Under the pieces are notes generated by a model that worked only from the letters and a program-made list of their open reading frames with translations, did no database searches and was not told the origin of the DNA. A DNA stretch of 64,000 bases. Source: Paenibacillus_E sp040812395. Lineage in GTDB: Bacteria > Bacillota > Bacilli > Paenibacillales > NBRC-103111. This document shows positions 8,372-17,358 of the stretch, piece after piece. The stretch's first letter is position 1. Each line of letters begins with the position of its first letter. Location of the stretch: contig NZ_JBFNXH010000014.1 of the NCBI RefSeq assembly GCF_040812395.1, forward strand, positions 62,001 to 126,000. The letters are read 5' to 3'. The translations under genes and the position numbers were made by a program.

Positions 8372-9397
8372 TTGCCAACAAAAAGAGTAACAAGCTTCGA
8401 CGTTGCAAAGCGGGCAGGCGTGTCGCGCAGTGTTGTTTCCGCTGTACTTAACGACACGCCCGGCATTGGAGTCAGCAGGGAGAAGCGGGAAGCTGTATTG
8501 CAAGCAATTCGTGAACTGAATTACCATGTTGATGCCCGAGCAAGCGGGATGAAGACGGGAAAGAGCTTCTGTATAGCGGCTTTTGGCGACACGCGAAATC
8601 CGCTGTTTCTACAAGTGCTCGAGGGTATACAGCGTGCCTGTGCGGAATATGGGTTCCATATTCTGCTAAGTGGGGATCCGGGCAAGAATCTGAGTAAGCT
8701 AGCCGATTTGTATTTTCAGCGCAGAATTGACGGCATCATTTCGCTCGATTCCGTTAATTATGCAGATGGGGAATGGATGAAAGAACGGGAAAACGCAAAG
8801 ATTCCATTCGTCTCCATCGAAGGATATGCGGAACAGTGTGAAGTGGTTTCCATTCTCGTCGATTATGGGCAAAGTGTGCAGCAAGCGTTGAACTATATGA
8901 ACAAGAGTACGTGCCTGAAACCGGTTTATGTGATTTTCAAGCATCCGGAAGAGACTGAGAACTGGGCAGAACGAGACCGTCGTGAAGCATATTTGGCATG
9001 GTGCCGGCAGAGCGGCATTCCACCAGTGGTTCGATTTCTAACAATGGGTGAAGAAGAAGAAGGCGTGTTGCAATTGCTGAAAGAGTTAACTTCTGATGAT
9101 CCGTCTGTGGTACCTGCGATTTTAATCAACTGGTCAATAGGTGTGACGACAATTTATCGTAAGGCCCATGAGCTTAAGCTCCGCATAGGCGTAGATGTAC
9201 TTATCATGAGTGCGGATAACACCTTGCGAAATAATCAATCGATGGTCCCTATGTTGTCTGTGATGGAGATCCCATATGTTCACATGGGTGAAATGGCCGT
9301 ACATGCTCTAAATGAGCAAATAAAACAGGAATCAGTGCAGTCCGCCCCCACAAAGCTTTGGGTTAAAGCGGAGCTTAAGCCTGGTGAGAGCAGTTAA
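8372..9397 (+). CDS. LacI-family transcriptional regulator
   Basis: 341 aa. N-terminal LacI HTH and hinge (VTSFDVAKRAGVSRSVVSAV, then LNYHVDARASGMKTG), followed by a periplasmic-binding-protein-like sugar-sensing domain with IDGIISLDS and a C-terminal MGEMAVHAL segment. The start is TTG 8372 with GAGGTG 7-8 nt upstream, directly before the PTKRVTSFDVA sequence; the longer open frame upstream is not regulator sequence. Identical operators before this gene and the adjacent GH38 gene indicate autoregulation and control of mannoside use, probably relieved by a mannose-derived sugar. Confidence 0.92.
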   Translation: MPTKRVTSFDVAKRAGVSRSVVSAVLNDTPGIGVSREKREAVLQAIRELNYHVDARASGMKTGKSFCIAAFGDTRNPLFLQVLEGIQRACAEYGFHILLSGDPGKNLSKLADLYFQRRIDGIISLDSVNYADGEWMKERENAKIPFVSIEGYAEQCEVVSILVDYGQSVQQALNYMNKSTCLKPVYVIFKHPEETENWAERDRREAYLAWCRQSGIPPVVRFLTMGEEEEGVLQLLKELTSDDPSVVPAILINWSIGVTTIYRKAHELKLRIGVDVLIMSADNTLRNNQSMVPMLSVMEIPYVHMGEMAVHALNEQIKQESVQSAPTKLWVKAELKPGESS

Positions 9398-9428
9398 TCA
9401 CGTGCAGCGTTCACCGGGTATTTTTTTA
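9380..9428 (+). terminator. Intrinsic terminator overlapping the end of the LacI-type gene
   Basis: CCTGGTGA (9380-9387) pairs with TCACCGGG (9411-9418) and is followed by TATTTTTTT. The left arm is within the last codons of the regulator. It would insulate the mannosidase, which has its own promoter immediately after. Confidence 0.6.
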
Positions 9429-9429
9429 G

Positions 9430-9449
9430 TATAATATAACACGTGTTAT
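9430..9449 (+). promoter_or_regulatory. -10 box and operator of the mannosidase gene
   Basis: TATAAT (9430-9435) abuts ATAACACGTGTTAT (9436-9449), a perfect 14-bp palindrome identical to the core before the lacI-type gene. Binding there would cover the transcription start. The ribosome site AAGGAGAGG follows at 9451-9459. Confidence 0.8.
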
Positions 9450-9464
9450 TAAGGAGAGGTGCGC

Positions 9465-12400
9465 ATGTTTTGGACACTTGAAAAACTGTCAAAACGGATA
9501 CAGGAGTTGGAACCATTCCGTTATCGCAACAGTCAGCCGATCAAAGAGTTTGCTTGTCAAATCGATGAACAGAAGGAAAACGGTGTGCGCGGACCCATTT
9601 CCAATGAGTGGAGCATCCTAAGACTGGGAGACCGATGGCAAGGCCGAGACCGTTATTTATGGCTGAAACAAGTCATAACAATCCCGTCTGAATGGGAGGG
9701 GCGGACACCGATCGGTTTATTTGACTTCGGCAAGACGGGGGCCGGGAACATCTCGGGGTTCGAGTCCTTGCTTTTTGTAAATGGGAAGCCTTTTCAGGGG
9801 GTTGACGCTAATCATAAGGAGGTATTTTTACCTTCGGAGTTTATCGGATCTCAAGTTGAGCTGCTGTTCCGCCTTTGGTCCGGGCTGGAAGGCGGAGGCG
9901 TTCATCAGGATCAGGTACACGAGCTGCGAAAAGCTGAGATTGCATGTCTTGATGAGGCGGCAGACGATTTATATTACACCGGCAGAGCTGTGCTTGAAAC
10001 GGCGAAATTGCTGAGCGAGAATCAGCCGGAGCATCAGGAACTGCTGCGAGCAATTGATCGTGCATTGTTGAAACTGGATTGGTCCCGGCCTGGCTCGGAG
10101 GATTTTTATCAGTCCGTGAGAGAAGCGCAAGATGATTTGACGAAAGAAGTGGCTTCGTGGGAAAAGCGGCATGCGGTTACGGTACGCTGCATTGGTCACA
10201 CGCATATTGATGTAGCTTGGTTGTGGCGATTGACGCATACAAGGGAGAAGTCGGCGCGGTCATTTTCCACGGTGCTGCGCTTGATGGAGAGGTATCCTGA
10301 GTATGTATTTCTGCAAACACAGCCGCAACTCTATGAGTACATCAAAACGGACTATCCGGACATTTATGAGCAAATGAAGGAACGAATCAAGGAAGGACGC
10401 TGGGAAGCAGACGGTTCGATGTGGCTTGAAGCAGACTGTAATTTGACGAGCGGCGAATCGCTGGTTAGACAGTTGCTTTACGGTACGAGGTTCCTTCGTA
10501 ATGAATTTGGTGTGGAATGTACCTATTTGTGGCTTCCCGATGTGTTCGGCTATAGCTGGGCTCTCCCCCAAATCCTGAAAAAGTCGGGCATTCATACGTT
10601 CATGACAACTAAAATCAGCTGGAATCAGTATAATCGGATGCCGCATGATACGTTCCAGTGGAGGGGAATAGACGGTACTGAAGTGCTGACACATTTTGTG
10701 ACTACACCGGATGTGCCCGGTTCGACCGCGTGGTTTTACACTTATAATGGCGTTGTTGAACCGTTCTCCGTTAAAGGCATTTGGGATTCATACCGGGATA
10801 AAGGGGTGAATCAAGAACTTTTGCTGTGTTATGGGTATGGAGATGGTGGTGGTGGCGTCAATCGGGATATGCTCGAAATGAGACGAAGGCTGGACAAAAT
10901 GCCTGGACTGCCGCAAGTCGTAACAGGCCGCGTTGATGAGTACTTCGAGAGGCTGCATGAGACTGTAAAAGAAACAGACAACTATGTTCATACTTGGGAC
11001 GGTGAGCTATACCTCGAGTTTCATCGGGGAACATACACCAGCCAGGCTTACAACAAACGGATGAACAGAAAGTTGGAGCTGCTGTACCGTGAGGCGGAAT
11101 GGTTGCAAGTTATGTACGCTGTTACGGAAGCTGATTGGAGCCGATATCCCGGGCAAGCACTTTATGAAGGCTGGAAAATTGTACTGCGCAATCAGTTCCA
11201 CGATATTATTCCAGGTTCTTCAATTCCGGAAGTATATGAGGACTCTCGGATCGAGTATGCGGAAGCAGAGCGAATTGGACGCGAAGCTGTCCAGGCAGCG
11301 GCGGCAGGTCTTATCACCGCAGGCGATGCGAACGTGAAGGCGATTACGGTTTGGAACAGCTCATCTTTTGTCAGATCTGAGATCGTAACAATACCGATAG
11401 AGGCTTTAGGCAGTCAAGTTCATTGGGTCGATGCCGCAGGGGAAGTTTTAAGTTCGCAGCTTGAGCATGATAAATGGCTAGTCCAAGTGCCCAATGTCCC
11501 TTCTCTTGGTTATGCGACTGTATTTTTCCGTGAGGGAATAGCGGCTAGTTCCGATAAGGAGGAGTCAGTTTTTTTAATGGACGCCAACGGCCGTGGCATA
11601 TCAACGCCTTTCTATGACATTCAATGGAATGAATCAGGACAGCTGACTAGCATTTGGGACCGCATAAACGGGCGACAAGTTCTGGCTGATGGCGAAAATG
11701 GCAATGTATTTCAAGTGTTCGAAGATAAGCCGAAGGACTTTGATGCTTGGGATATTGATATCTTTTATCAGGAGAAACAACGTGAGATCACTGCATTGCA
11801 ATCCGCACATGTAAGTGTAAACGGACTCTTGCGGGCGGTAGTTATTTTTGAGTGGACTTATATGGATTCCGTCATAAAGCAGGAGATGATCGTCTATGCA
11901 AATAGCCGCCGTATTGATTTTTCAACAGTCGTTGATTGGCAAGAACGTCAGCAATTGCTAAAAGTCGCGTTCCCAGTGTCCGTACGTTCGACGGAAGCTA
12001 CCTACGATATTCAGTTTGGCAATGTTAAACGGCCAACACATTGGAACACAAGCTGGGATTATGCGCGATTCGAAAGCGTAGGACATCAATGGGTTGACTT
12101 GTCCGAGCGCGGCTACGGTGTTAGCCTCTTGAATGATTGCAAGTACGGGCATGACATCAAAGACCATACAATCCGCCTGTCCTTAATCAAATCGGCCATA
12201 TATCCGGATCCTCTTGCCGATAAAGGGATACATCAATTTACGTATTCGCTGTTGCCACATCAAGGCGACTGGGTGGTTGGAGAAACCGTTAAAGAAGCGT
12301 GGTCGCTCAACAATCCTCTGCATTATTCAGCCGGTCATAATTTAATAGACATGCGTTCAATGTTCCAGCTTTCATCGGATTATGTCATTGTGGATTCGAT

Positions 12401-12611
12401 TAAAAAAGCTGAGGACAGCCATGCATTGATCATCAGACTTCATGAATATACAGGTTTACGTCATACAATAAAACTGACAAGCGGATTTGAGGTGAAATGT
12501 TGGCAGGAATGTGATCTCATGGAGCGAGCAACAGGGGACATCGTCCAAGGAGACACACTAGAGTTGTTCGTAAAACCTTATGAGATTCGGACGATCAAGG
12601 TAACAATTTAG
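9465..12611 (+). CDS. Alpha-mannosidase, glycoside hydrolase family 38
   Basis: 1048 aa, full length for bacterial GH38; hydrolyses alpha-mannosides with retention, Zn2+-dependent. Residues ~240-500 hold the catalytic domain: zinc ligands in HTHIDVAWLWRL (HxD) and the nucleophile Asp in LPDVFGY (about D359). HDIIPGSS (residue ~580) and the beta-sandwich C-terminal half are typical. There is no signal peptide, so it acts in the cytoplasm on imported mannosides. ATG 9465 is chosen over GTG 9459 because AAGGAGAGG ends at 9459. The shared operator with the upstream LacI protein shows its regulation. No transporter gene is adjacent. Confidence 0.95.
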   Translation: MFWTLEKLSKRIQELEPFRYRNSQPIKEFACQIDEQKENGVRGPISNEWSILRLGDRWQGRDRYLWLKQVITIPSEWEGRTPIGLFDFGKTGAGNISGFESLLFVNGKPFQGVDANHKEVFLPSEFIGSQVELLFRLWSGLEGGGVHQDQVHELRKAEIACLDEAADDLYYTGRAVLETAKLLSENQPEHQELLRAIDRALLKLDWSRPGSEDFYQSVREAQDDLTKEVASWEKRHAVTVRCIGHTHIDVAWLWRLTHTREKSARSFSTVLRLMERYPEYVFLQTQPQLYEYIKTDYPDIYEQMKERIKEGRWEADGSMWLEADCNLTSGESLVRQLLYGTRFLRNEFGVECTYLWLPDVFGYSWALPQILKKSGIHTFMTTKISWNQYNRMPHDTFQWRGIDGTEVLTHFVTTPDVPGSTAWFYTYNGVVEPFSVKGIWDSYRDKGVNQELLLCYGYGDGGGGVNRDMLEMRRRLDKMPGLPQVVTGRVDEYFERLHETVKETDNYVHTWDGELYLEFHRGTYTSQAYNKRMNRKLELLYREAEWLQVMYAVTEADWSRYPGQALYEGWKIVLRNQFHDIIPGSSIPEVYEDSRIEYAEAERIGREAVQAAAAGLITAGDANVKAITVWNSSSFVRSEIVTIPIEALGSQVHWVDAAGEVLSSQLEHDKWLVQVPNVPSLGYATVFFREGIAASSDKEESVFLMDANGRGISTPFYDIQWNESGQLTSIWDRINGRQVLADGENGNVFQVFEDKPKDFDAWDIDIFYQEKQREITALQSAHVSVNGLLRAVVIFEWTYMDSVIKQEMIVYANSRRIDFSTVVDWQERQQLLKVAFPVSVRSTEATYDIQFGNVKRPTHWNTSWDYARFESVGHQWVDLSERGYGVSLLNDCKYGHDIKDHTIRLSLIKSAIYPDPLADKGIHQFTYSLLPHQGDWVVGETVKEAWSLNNPLHYSAGHNLIDMRSMFQLSSDYVIVDSIKKAEDSHALIIRLHEYTGLRHTIKLTSGFEVKCWQECDLMERATGDIVQGDTLELFVKPYEIRTIKVTI

Positions 12612-12628
12612 GCTCGGAAAAGAAAGCG

Positions 12629-12657
12629 AAGACGTACATATTGTGCGTCTTTTTTTT
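12629..12657 (+). terminator. Intrinsic terminator of the mannosidase gene
   Basis: AAGACGTACA (12629-12638) pairs with TGTGCGTCTT (12642-12651), one G-T wobble, followed by a run of T. Confidence 0.85.
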
Positions 12658-13030
12658 GAATTTTACGACAGCAACATAATTGGGGTCACCGATGAGCCAG
12701 GATACTATCAAATGGAGCTGCTCAAAGTCGCCATTTCATGGCGTATGCGCGCTGATCTGAACAATCCATTTAACGGTAAGAATTTCACCTTCCACTTAGC
12801 AGCTGATGTCGATCAACCGCTCGCAGGGAGTACAGGAGCCATTCGGGTGATAACAAAATGCTCTGGCGCAGTCTAAGGCTGCCTTGGCATTGATCATATA
12901 CCGATTGGCAAGAACAAGGCGGCCGATAGATGGCTGCCGTAAGGACACGAACCGTTGCCCATGCAGATCAGAATAAATGTTATCGGTACATATACTGAGT
13001 TTGCTGATTTCGAGTTCGATAAGCCCAGAG
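12658..13030 (+). other. Decayed coding-like region
   Basis: A short frame (to 12876) encodes NPFNGKNFTFHLAADVDQPL-type sequence. After stops, another frame near 12960-13030 reads PMQIRINVIGTYTEFADFEF, which resembles the end of a carbohydrate-binding beta-sandwich. There is no ribosome site or intact frame. It may be a relic of a glycoside-hydrolase accessory module; identification is weak. Confidence 0.2.
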
Positions 13031-13032
13031 GA

Positions 13033-13390
13033 GCGAGCATTTGACAGGATGGATGCAGAAGCGGAAGTGCCATAGCGGTTTGGAGTTGAAATGTCGCCTC
13101 GAACTGCGATAGCTTGTCTTTTCTGAACGGGTGAGCGGAACGTAGGTGCGTTAAGAGGCGGTATTTTGGTTGTAGGGATATTTCGCGGAACTACCGTGCG
13201 TTATGAGCAGGAAATGCTGGGTTTCAGGCACGTTTTCGCTCATTTAGCGCATCCTAGTTCCGCTTCAGGGGTAGAAAAGGGACGTTGCCGTGGAATAAGG
13301 TATCGTGGTTCCGTGGATATTGCTGTGCATGGGGAATAGGCAATCCGGCAGTATCTTCTCGGTTTTTTGCGAAACTTGCCAAGGCGAAAT
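13033..13390. repeat. Dispersed intergenic repeat, copy A
   Basis: About 360 bp, clearly homologous along its length (roughly 80 percent by eye) to 31112-31485 on the same strand. Both copies begin with CGAGCATTTGACAGGATGGA and end with GCGAAAT. Inside are repeated submotifs of the form GCGGAACTAccGTGCGTTA: two on the plus strand about 50 bp apart (13135, 13185) and two inverted ones (around 13246-13264 and 13291-13315). No ORF is shared by the two copies, so it is non-coding. Confidence 0.85.
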
Positions 13391-13441
13391 GTACCCGGAA
13401 TCTTACTAGTTCCCCACCAACTTTATTTCAAAAAATTCTTG

Positions 13442-13470
13442 TTTACAAATAGTAGAATTAGGCATATATT
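13442..13470 (+). promoter_or_regulatory. SigA-type promoter of the multicopper oxidase/ZIP operon
   Basis: -35 TTTACA (13442-13447), 17-bp spacer, -10 TATATT (13465-13470). The predicted start near 13477 is just upstream of the three operator-like boxes. Confidence 0.65.
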
Positions 13471-13481
13471 TAACTTATTAA

Positions 13482-13550
13482 GTTTCCTTAGGCAAACATT
13501 TTGTCCATAAGGAAACTATACTTTTGTTCAAAATGTTTCCTTTAAGCAAA
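13482..13550. promoter_or_regulatory. Three MntR-like boxes
   Basis: Three related dyads resemble the Bacillus subtilis MntR consensus TTTGCCTTAAGGAAAC: 13482-13497 (minus strand GTTTGCCTAAGGAAAC), 13500-13516 (TTTGTCCATAAGGAAAC) and 13535-13550 (minus strand TTTGCTTAAAGGAAAC). They lie between the promoter and the multicopper oxidase start. The consensus is from memory. A manganese- or related metal-responsive DtxR-family repressor is inferred; no such gene is in the window. Confidence 0.55.
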
Positions 13551-13589
13551 AGTATTGTGTACAAGCAATTTTTTGGGAGGTAAAGAAAG

Positions 13590-14633
13590 ATGATTCGAAA
13601 AAAGGGTGAGAAGGTATCTAGAAGAAATGTTTTAAAAATGGGAGCAGCAGGAGCATTTGCTGTTATTGGAAGTGCATTGCTTCAACCTTCCTCCATTTTC
13701 GGAAAGAGTGCCTCTGCAATGGATAAACATGCCATTCATTCAAGCATGAAAGATCAGTTGCATGAGGGAATGAAACATGGGTATGTGCCGGCTACTGAAG
13801 CAACGGAGGGATTTAAGGCGGCTCAACATGCTTTAACTGCATTTGATTATGGGAAAGTAAGCAAATTGCCTGACGGAAGAACATTGCGAGAATATGAAAT
13901 AACAGCTGGTGAAACTGAAGTTGAGATTGCAAAAGGAATCAAGTTTCCTGGTTGGACGTATAACGGAACGATTCCAGGCCCGACGATTCGATGTACAGAA
14001 GGGGACGTCATTCGCGTTAAGTTCGGCAACGCTACGAGTCATCCTCACTCCATTCATTTTCATGGCATGCATCCAACCAATATGGATGGACTTGAAGCTA
14101 TTTCATCAGGGAATACCTTTACTTATGAGTTCGAAGCTAAGCCGGCGGGCATGCATGTCTATCATTGTCATGTTGCGCCCCTGGCCAGACATATTCATAA
14201 AGGGCTTTACGGTAATTTCATTATTGATCCCCAGAAACCAAGAGCAACGGCAAAAGAATTCAGCATGGTCATGAATGGTTTCGATCTGGACCTGGATGGA
14301 GAGAACGAGATATACACGGTGAATGGCTATGCCTTTGCTTATCAACAAGCACCTATCCGGGTGAAGACAGGCGAGCTTGTCCGCATATATTTGAGTAATT
14401 TAACGGAATTTGATTTAATCAATTCTTTTCATCTTCATGCCAACTTTTTTAAGTATTATGCGACAGGCGCAGATCCAGATGCACGTCCTAGCTTTACAGA
14501 TACCATCATGCAGTGCCAAGGCGAAAGAGGAATCATAGAGATTGTTTTTCCATCACCAGGACGTTACATGTTCCATGCCCATCAAAGTGAGTTTGCCGAG
14601 TTGGGTTGGATGGGGTTCTTTATAGCGGAATAA
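13590..14633 (+). CDS. Tat-exported two-domain multicopper oxidase
   Basis: 347 aa, exported folded by Tat: the twin-arginine motif SRRNVLK at residues ~10-16, then a hydrophobic stretch. There are two cupredoxin domains. Domain 1 has HPHSIHFHG and HCHVAPLARHIHKGLYG; Cys193 and the flanking His are type-1 copper ligands, and Leu stands where Met is usual. Domain 2 has NSFHLHANFF and MFHAHQSEFAELGWMG, lacking a type-1 Cys. This layout resembles NirK / two-domain laccases rather than three-domain CueO. Co-transcription with a ZIP transporter and MntR-like boxes upstream hint at a metal-oxidising role. The substrate is unproven. Confidence 0.85.
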   Translation: MIRKKGEKVSRRNVLKMGAAGAFAVIGSALLQPSSIFGKSASAMDKHAIHSSMKDQLHEGMKHGYVPATEATEGFKAAQHALTAFDYGKVSKLPDGRTLREYEITAGETEVEIAKGIKFPGWTYNGTIPGPTIRCTEGDVIRVKFGNATSHPHSIHFHGMHPTNMDGLEAISSGNTFTYEFEAKPAGMHVYHCHVAPLARHIHKGLYGNFIIDPQKPRATAKEFSMVMNGFDLDLDGENEIYTVNGYAFAYQQAPIRVKTGELVRIYLSNLTEFDLINSFHLHANFFKYYATGADPDARPSFTDTIMQCQGERGIIEIVFPSPGRYMFHAHQSEFAELGWMGFFIAE

Positions 14634-14651
14634 GAAAGGAGGCTAATGAAC

Positions 14652-15866
14652 ATGAGTGTAAATGAAAATCTAAACATCGAATCAAAAACTTCAACAAATA
14701 GGCTTCGTGCCATTTTGTGGGGAATACTTCCTCTTGTGCTGTTAGCAGTTATCATAACAATAATTGCCAGAGTCGGTACTGGCGTGGAAACGGAACCAGC
14801 CGCACCGATTGAAGTCCTCAATGTTCAGAAAATAACTTTAAATGATAACGGAATTCATTTGAAAGTACTGAACTCAGGTCCGGAAGAAGTTACAATTGCT
14901 CAAGTGGTGGTAGATGACGCTTTTTGGAATGCGGAATTTTCACCAAGTGACACGTTAAAAAGATTCGACCAAGTGACTGTTGACATTCCTTATCCGTGGG
15001 TGCAAGGCGATCCTCATGTGATCAAGCTGATTACAACTAAGGGATTAATTTTCTCAGGTGAGGTTGCAGCAGCGACGGAAACGCTCGAAGCTAGCGGTAA
15101 ACTGTTTTGGCAGTATGCTGTAATTGGTTTTTATGTGGGGATTATTCCGATTGGTTTGGGGCTCATGTGGTATCCTTTTTTGCGAAGATTCTCAACAAAA
15201 GGGATGCATGCTATTCTTGCATTGACTGTGGGGCTCTTGTTTTTCCTTGTGATTGATACATTTGAAGAAGGTTTTGAAATGGCATCTGAAGCCCCTGGCG
15301 CTTTTCAAGGGACTGGATTGGTTTGGTTTGGAGCACTGCTCAGCTGCTTATTTCTAATTGCTGTTGACCAGACGAATGAACGAAAGCTGAATCGATTGAC
15401 ATTAGATGGCAGAAGAATTTCAAACAAAATAGCAACGGGCATTGGCCTTCATAATTTTGGCGAGGGACTAGCGATTGGTTCGGCATTCGCAGTTGGAGAG
15501 GCGGCTTTAGGAACTTTTCTCATCATCGGATTTACACTGCACAATATCACAGAAGGCGTTGGAATTGCTGCACCGCTACTAAAGGATCGCCCCAATTGGA
15601 AAACATTTGTTTCTTTAGCGGCAATAGCAGGCGGTCCAGCAATTCTGGGCACCTGGGTTGGAGGTTTTATTTTTAATGACACTTTAGCGGCGTTATTTTT
15701 TGGAATTGGTGCCGGCGCTATTTTACAGGTTATTTATGTCATTTCGAAAATGATTCTTAAAGAATCTGAAAAGAAAGGGTTGTCACCTGTTTCTTGGCTT
15801 AATTTCGGAGGATTAGCAGCAGGAATTTTGTTGATGTATATGACCGCTCTGATGGTGAAATTTTAG
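14652..15866 (+). CDS. ZIP-family metal transporter with extracytoplasmic N-terminal domain
   Basis: About 404 aa. The ZIP signature is clear: the metal-site helices GLHNFGEGLAIG and LHNITEGVGIAAPLL carry the HNxxEG pairs used to bind Zn, Fe or Mn. Unlike plain ZIPs, the first membrane helix (LWGILPLVLLAVIITIIARV) is followed by a ~95-aa beta-rich outside domain before the remaining 7-8 helices. An alternative ATG at 14646 is only 3 nt from AAAGGAGG, so 14652 is preferred. It lies 18 nt behind the multicopper oxidase, so they form one operon. The pair may oxidise and move the same metal. Confidence 0.85.
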   Translation: MSVNENLNIESKTSTNRLRAILWGILPLVLLAVIITIIARVGTGVETEPAAPIEVLNVQKITLNDNGIHLKVLNSGPEEVTIAQVVVDDAFWNAEFSPSDTLKRFDQVTVDIPYPWVQGDPHVIKLITTKGLIFSGEVAAATETLEASGKLFWQYAVIGFYVGIIPIGLGLMWYPFLRRFSTKGMHAILALTVGLLFFLVIDTFEEGFEMASEAPGAFQGTGLVWFGALLSCLFLIAVDQTNERKLNRLTLDGRRISNKIATGIGLHNFGEGLAIGSAFAVGEAALGTFLIIGFTLHNITEGVGIAAPLLKDRPNWKTFVSLAAIAGGPAILGTWVGGFIFNDTLAALFFGIGAGAILQVIYVISKMILKESEKKGLSPVSWLNFGGLAAGILLMYMTALMVKF

Positions 15867-15925
15867 GAAGAGGAAGCATCATAGAAATAGAAGGGGTTGC
15901 CTGATATCGTTAGGGTGGGAAAACA

Positions 15926-17233
15926 ATGATCTATTCAGCCATTATTGATCTTTTACTCGCTGTTCTGCTTTATTTTTACGGACGTAAACAGGAAGCGACG
16001 AAGTGGATGGTATTATTTTTGGTTTTCGCCGGTTTGGGCAGCCTTTCCGATGTAATTGTTGAACCTGTTTGGCACAGCCTTTTTTTCTTCTTCCTCCAAG
16101 CGTGCACCCCTTACGGATTCCTTATGTTCTCGATTGTATATGCGGTACCGGCAACACGACAAGTCAAAAATGCGCTCGCTTGTGCACTTGTGTTGCCGAT
16201 TATCCTAACACTTCTTATTACTCCTATGAAGAATGGTATTCAGTTAGATTTCCTCATTTTGTTTTTCTGGGCGGTTCCCTATTACCTCATTGGATGTTTT
16301 TTGGTTATTTTTTCTTATAGGAGAGAAACCATTTGGGTAAGAAAAAGAAACCGTCTTATTACGATCTTCTTTGTCGTTCCACCTGTCCTCGTTATTGTCG
16401 TGATAAACCATTTGGAAAGAGCGATCCAAACATTTGAGGGGTATCGGTACATCAGTATGTTCGTAGGGATGGCTTTTGTTATTTTTATTGTATCTGCGAT
16501 CCGATTCGGAGCGCTTGGCGTGAAAATTAAATTTGAAAAGCAATTACACGATCAGACGATAAAGGGGTTTGTATCGGGAGCAGCGATGCTTAATCATGCG
16601 ATTAAAAATCACATCATCAACATTGATATGCTGGCGGGCCGAATGAAGGAAAACATCTTATCCCAACTCCATGAACAAGCAGAGACAGACATTGCACATA
16701 TCCAGTCGGAAACGAGGCAAATGATGTACATGGTAAATCGGATCAAGAGGCATATCGAAGATATAGAGATTGTAGAAGGCCTCGCCGACTTGTCCGTTAT
16801 TGTGGATCAGGCGATTCAATCCAATCGCTATTTGCTTGACGCAAAAGGGGTTTCCGTTGTTTACGATCATTCTCCATCTTACCCTTTGCTGTGCGATAAG
16901 CTTCATATGCAGGAAGTGTTCGCTAACTTGATTCGCAATGCGATCGATGCCGTGGACTCAGCAAACGGAATGCTTGGGATTAGAATTCACGAGAGCAAAA
17001 AGGATATCTTGATTGAGTTCACCAACAATGGGAAGGGAATGGATAAAGAAACTGCCACCCAGCTATTCGAGCCGTTCTTTACCACTAAACATCCGGAGAA
17101 TAATTTCGGGTTAGGTTTGACTTATTGTTATCTAATTTTGCAAAAGCATGGCGGAAGTATTGAAGTTGTAAGCGAACAGACAGGTGTGACTTTCACCATT
17201 CGTTTGCCGAAAAGTCGCAAAATTAAACGATAA
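15926..17233 (+). CDS. Membrane sensor histidine kinase (orphan)
   Basis: 435 aa. Residues 1-195 contain about six membrane helices with little loop, so it senses within or near the membrane. The phospho-acceptor helix has LNHAIKNHI (His about 224). The HATPase domain has N box NLIRNAIDAV, G1 NGKGMDKE, F box FEPFFTTK and G2 NFGLGLTY. No response regulator gene is adjacent, so its partner is elsewhere. It starts 60 bp after the ZIP gene and could belong to that transcript. The ligand is unknown. Confidence 0.87.
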   Translation: MIYSAIIDLLLAVLLYFYGRKQEATKWMVLFLVFAGLGSLSDVIVEPVWHSLFFFFLQACTPYGFLMFSIVYAVPATRQVKNALACALVLPIILTLLITPMKNGIQLDFLILFFWAVPYYLIGCFLVIFSYRRETIWVRKRNRLITIFFVVPPVLVIVVINHLERAIQTFEGYRYISMFVGMAFVIFIVSAIRFGALGVKIKFEKQLHDQTIKGFVSGAAMLNHAIKNHIINIDMLAGRMKENILSQLHEQAETDIAHIQSETRQMMYMVNRIKRHIEDIEIVEGLADLSVIVDQAIQSNRYLLDAKGVSVVYDHSPSYPLLCDKLHMQEVFANLIRNAIDAVDSANGMLGIRIHESKKDILIEFTNNGKGMDKETATQLFEPFFTTKHPENNFGLGLTYCYLILQKHGGSIEVVSEQTGVTFTIRLPKSRKIKR

Positions 17234-17358
17234 GACCAGATGAGACCAAGGGCGTAGAGTTCAATAGCTGTCAATCATCAGTATTTCAAGTATATTTCTC
17301 CCCATTGAATTCGATTACGATAAGGATCGAACCAACCAAATGAGGGAGGCATACATGA

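Noticed and set aside
12643..12876. 77-codon gene after the mannosidase
   Set aside because: It starts inside the mannosidase terminator and has no ribosome site; treated as a decayed region.
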